Assembly (NCBI GenBank): GCA_027858795.1
Contig: JAQICF010000149.1
Span: forward strand, 1-7,780
Source of the DNA: Candidatus Delongbacteria bacterium
GTDB lineage: Bacteria; Delongbacteria; UBA4055
Direction of reading: 5' to 3'
DNA: 7,780 nt
In this document: positions 5,590 to 7,780 of the stretch, in pieces
Position numbering within the stretch: position 1 is the first letter of the stretch
How the letters are laid out: each line of letters opens with the position of its first letter
Notes under the pieces: generated by a model
Told to the model about the DNA's origin: nothing
The model's database searches: none
The model's input: only the letters and a program-made list of their open reading frames with translations
Position numbers and translations under genes: made by a program

Positions 5590-5643
5590 ACGAAATATAA
5601 TGCCGGATTTTGCGGATTTTTGATGATGAGCGACTAGGGGGGG
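5563..5643 (+). repeat. Dispersed repeat, copy B
   Basis: This is the partner of copy A, in direct orientation and about 2.2 kb away. It fills the spacer between two convergent genes almost exactly: it starts over the stop of the 208-residue gene and ends in a seven-G run 2 bases before the helicase stop. It contains the helicase terminator hairpin. Conserved blocks are 5563-5576 and 5600-5630. Confidence 0.75.
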
Positions 5644-5645
5644 TA

Positions 5646-7724
5646 TTAACACAATACATATCTAGTTAATTCAAACTTATCAAAATCATTGATTTTATTT
5701 AGAAACTCATTGAATTGTAAATTTGCTTTTAAATTATTGTATTTATCGAACATTAAGTTTTTAAGTTGATTTGCATCCTCTAATCTTGTTATCAGACTGA
5801 TATTCAATCCATATTTAGTTAGATTAATTTTTTGAGGATCAGTAGTACCATATATAAATTGATTATACTCATTTTTTGAAATTAGCTTATAGTCATATAA
5901 AACTTTTATAAATTTATTAATTTTGAAACTAATAAAATCATCTTCCATTTTCAATTTAACGATTGCTAAATTTACTTTTTCAGTATCATTCTTTTTTGCT
6001 AGATCAACATAAACAGGGGATTTACTTTCAGGATGTTTTTCTGAGTATTTTGGAATCTGGCCATACGTTTTTCCCATATAGAATAATCTTTCTTCAGAAT
6101 TATTGCTTTCTGATCTTGTTTTAAAATATTCAAATTGAGATTCTACTCTTTCGTTAAATGATTTTTTCCTGCTATGGTTAATATAGTTGTCATAATAATT
6201 TCTTGCTTCAAAATATTCAAGACGACTTAACTCAAAATCTTTTACATCAAGATCATTTATAAATAGATGCTCTAACTTATCAACTATTCTAATTGTGTCC
6301 CAATCAGGGAAATCATTGTTAATAATATTGTTTTTTCGAAGAATAAACTTACGGATAACATCGTCGGAATCTTCATAAAATCCTAATATCCCGGATTCAA
6401 TAAATGAATATTTTACTTTATCATAGTCGTTGGTTGGTATCATTGTAACAAATTTCTCATTTTCTTGGATTATTTCTATTTTCTTTTTTTCAATTTCTTC
6501 CTTTGATTTGCTTATTTTCAAATTTTTAAAATCAAATTCTTCTAGCATTGGATTTTTTACAACATCTACAAATACCCTACTTCTTAGTTCGTGTATTTTC
6601 TTATTGTGGATACCTTCATAAACTTTACGATTCATAAAATGTACTGAAGGTAACAGTTTGTTGAAATTTATTTCAGTTCCAGTAAAGATTGTATTTAGCC
6701 TATTTACACGGCCAATTAAATTTATTAATTCTTTACCATGTAAGCGATGTGTGTTACAAATGAATAGGTTGTCGATAGGTAAATTCATTCCTTCTAAAAT
6801 CACTGTGTTTGCAACAATATATTTAATGCAACCTAATTTTTTAAACTTACTTTCTAAATATTCTTTTACAATATCTGGGATCTGCCCGTGTAGGTAAATA
6901 ATGCCATAGCTTAAATACTTGATCGCGTAAAAATCTTTATGAACAACCTTGCGCAATATTTCTTGAATTTTTAATATCTCTGCATCTTTAGTATTATCTG
7001 AAGGTAATATATTTGATAATTTAAGTGCTAGCTTTTCAATATTTACAGGGCTACTTTCATAAAGGAAATTCTTATGTTTCGAGTTTTTAATTATATAATC
7101 GTTTTTACTTATATTTTTATCAATTTGATAAAATTGACCTACGAATCTATTAAATTGAAATACCGTGCCATCCATTGTATGTTCAAAAATCTCAGGTTCT
7201 TTCACGTTGAATTTTATTTTATGAGATTTGATGTTTTGGCTGTTATCAATTCGAAGATTTTTTATATTATCAATTAATGGTGATAAATAAATAACTTTTT
7301 GTATTGGATTTAGTGATTTGTTCAAAGAGATCAATCTTGACAATAAAATATTTCTACTTCCACTATCTTTTTTCAATAAATTATGTGCCTCATCAATGAT
7401 AAGAATATCGTAGAACAAACCTACTCTTGAGATTAGTCTTAATGCACGTTCTTGTGTGAATATAGCAATAAATTCATTTTCGGAATTATACATTTCATCG
7501 TGTAAAATTATTTTTTTATCCAATTGAGCGTCTCTAATCATATGATATGTTTGCATAAGAAGAGATTTCGTAGGGACAATAATGGCTATTTTTAAATTAT
7601 CTGTAGACAATTGTTTAATATAATCAATAATAAGTGAACTTTTACCAAATGAAGTTGGAGCTAAATATCCCTTTTCATTTGTGCTATCTTTTAAAAAATT
7701 TTTACTTTCAGTATTTTGTTCCAA
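5646..7724 (-). CDS. Superfamily 2 DEAH helicase, possibly N-terminally shortened (HamB-like?)
   Basis: Up to 692 residues. Motifs in order: Walker A APTSFGKS (22-29), Ia IIVPTKSLL (48-56), DEAH box (111-114), YLSP as motif III (146-149), motif V VANTVILEGMNLP (304-316) and motif VI LIGRVNRLN (336-344). A long helical C-terminal region (about 380-692) follows. All core ATPase residues are present, so ATP-driven translocation on nucleic acid is expected. The motif V/VI style and the C-terminus (YGTTDPQKINLTKYGL...FDKFELTRY) recall helicases of defence systems such as Hachiman HamB; this is recollection, not a search. The start is doubtful: no in-frame ATG exists near the 5' end, the first candidate is TTG at 7724 without a ribosome site, and TAA at 7745-7743 closes the frame upstream. 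Only 21 residues precede Walker A, whereas related helicases usually have more. The bases 7725-7780 have stops in all three leftward frames. Very AT-rich, suggesting transfer. Confidence 0.83.
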   Translation of the reverse strand: MEQNTESKNFLKDSTNEKGYLAPTSFGKSSLIIDYIKQLSTDNLKIAIIVPTKSLLMQTYHMIRDAQLDKKIILHDEMYNSENEFIAIFTQERALRLISRVGLFYDILIIDEAHNLLKKDSGSRNILLSRLISLNKSLNPIQKVIYLSPLIDNIKNLRIDNSQNIKSHKIKFNVKEPEIFEHTMDGTVFQFNRFVGQFYQIDKNISKNDYIIKNSKHKNFLYESSPVNIEKLALKLSNILPSDNTKDAEILKIQEILRKVVHKDFYAIKYLSYGIIYLHGQIPDIVKEYLESKFKKLGCIKYIVANTVILEGMNLPIDNLFICNTHRLHGKELINLIGRVNRLNTIFTGTEINFNKLLPSVHFMNRKVYEGIHNKKIHELRSRVFVDVVKNPMLEEFDFKNLKISKSKEEIEKKKIEIIQENEKFVTMIPTNDYDKVKYSFIESGILGFYEDSDDVIRKFILRKNNIINNDFPDWDTIRIVDKLEHLFINDLDVKDFELSRLEYFEARNYYDNYINHSRKKSFNERVESQFEYFKTRSESNNSEERLFYMGKTYGQIPKYSEKHPESKSPVYVDLAKKNDTEKVNLAIVKLKMEDDFISFKINKFIKVLYDYKLISKNEYNQFIYGTTDPQKINLTKYGLNISLITRLEDANQLKNLMFDKYNNLKANLQFNEFLNKINDFDKFELTRYVLC

Positions 7725-7780
7725 AGATTCAATATCATTAATTTAATAATTATAATCATCTAATCAAAAATAAAATAACT

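Noticed and set aside
3387..5643. Integron attC sites as explanation of the two repeats
   Set aside because: The ends do not show paired RYYYAAC/GTTRRRY core sites, the genes between them run in different directions, and no integron integrase is present.
5428..5652. Minus-strand 74-codon ORF crossing repeat copy B
   Set aside because: It is antisense to the 208-residue gene and the repeat; the equivalent frame is not kept in copy A.
6430..7277. Three hydrophobic plus-strand ORFs opposite the helicase
   Set aside because: They are antisense shadows of an AT-rich Lys/Asn/Glu-rich gene; the apparent membrane-like content is a composition effect.

Overview
The window is a piece of AT-rich bacterial DNA that looks like an accessory or defence-type region next to a core DNA-repair gene. 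Several genes carry clear Shine-Dalgarno leaders. These include an almost perfect anti-16S match before the Toprim gene and AGGAG before the 208-residue gene. This argues mildly against Bacteroidota, where such leaders are uncommon. I cannot assign a phylum. Base composition falls from left to right: the repair gene is moderately AT-rich, the right-hand helicase very AT-rich.

Layout. Bases 1-1542 (+) are the C-terminal half of a UvrD-family helicase/RecB-type nuclease (AddA/RecB class), cut by the window edge and followed by a hairpin. Bases 1684-2763 (+) are a complete YhcG/DUF1016-family PD-(D/E)XK nuclease. It carries two perfect palindromes inside its reading frame. Bases 3182-2866 (-) hold a small acidic ORF whose stop overlaps (TAATG) the start of a second ORF. 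That second ORF reads like the first ~20 residues of a WTRE...ALNL-type HNH restriction endonuclease and then breaks off, so this is a decayed operon. Bases 3189-3654 hold no gene but have a promoter candidate, two hairpin terminators and one copy of a ~75-bp repeat. Bases 3891-3655 (-) encode an excisionase/AlpA-type helix-turn-helix protein. Bases 4701-4009 (-) encode a DnaG/Toprim-like protein that stops before the Toprim DxD motif. Bases 4940-5566 (+) encode an unrecognised 208-residue basic protein. It converges on a 692-codon SF2 helicase (7724-5646, -). The second copy of the repeat fills exactly the gap between these two genes and supplies a terminator for the helicase.

How the parts fit. 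Two nuclease/helicase genes of families common in defence islands (YhcG-like nuclease, PTSFGKS-type SF2 helicase), a restriction-gene remnant, and an AlpA-like plus primase-like pair (the module typical of phage satellites and integrated plasmids) suggest an island built by repeated insertion and decay. No integrase, tRNA, CRISPR array or intact restriction-modification pair is visible. The helicase starts without ATG and with only about 20 residues before its Walker A motif. Its partner gene, if any, would lie beyond the right edge. The best leads for something new are the in-frame palindrome pair, the diverged terminator-bearing repeat and the helicase locus.
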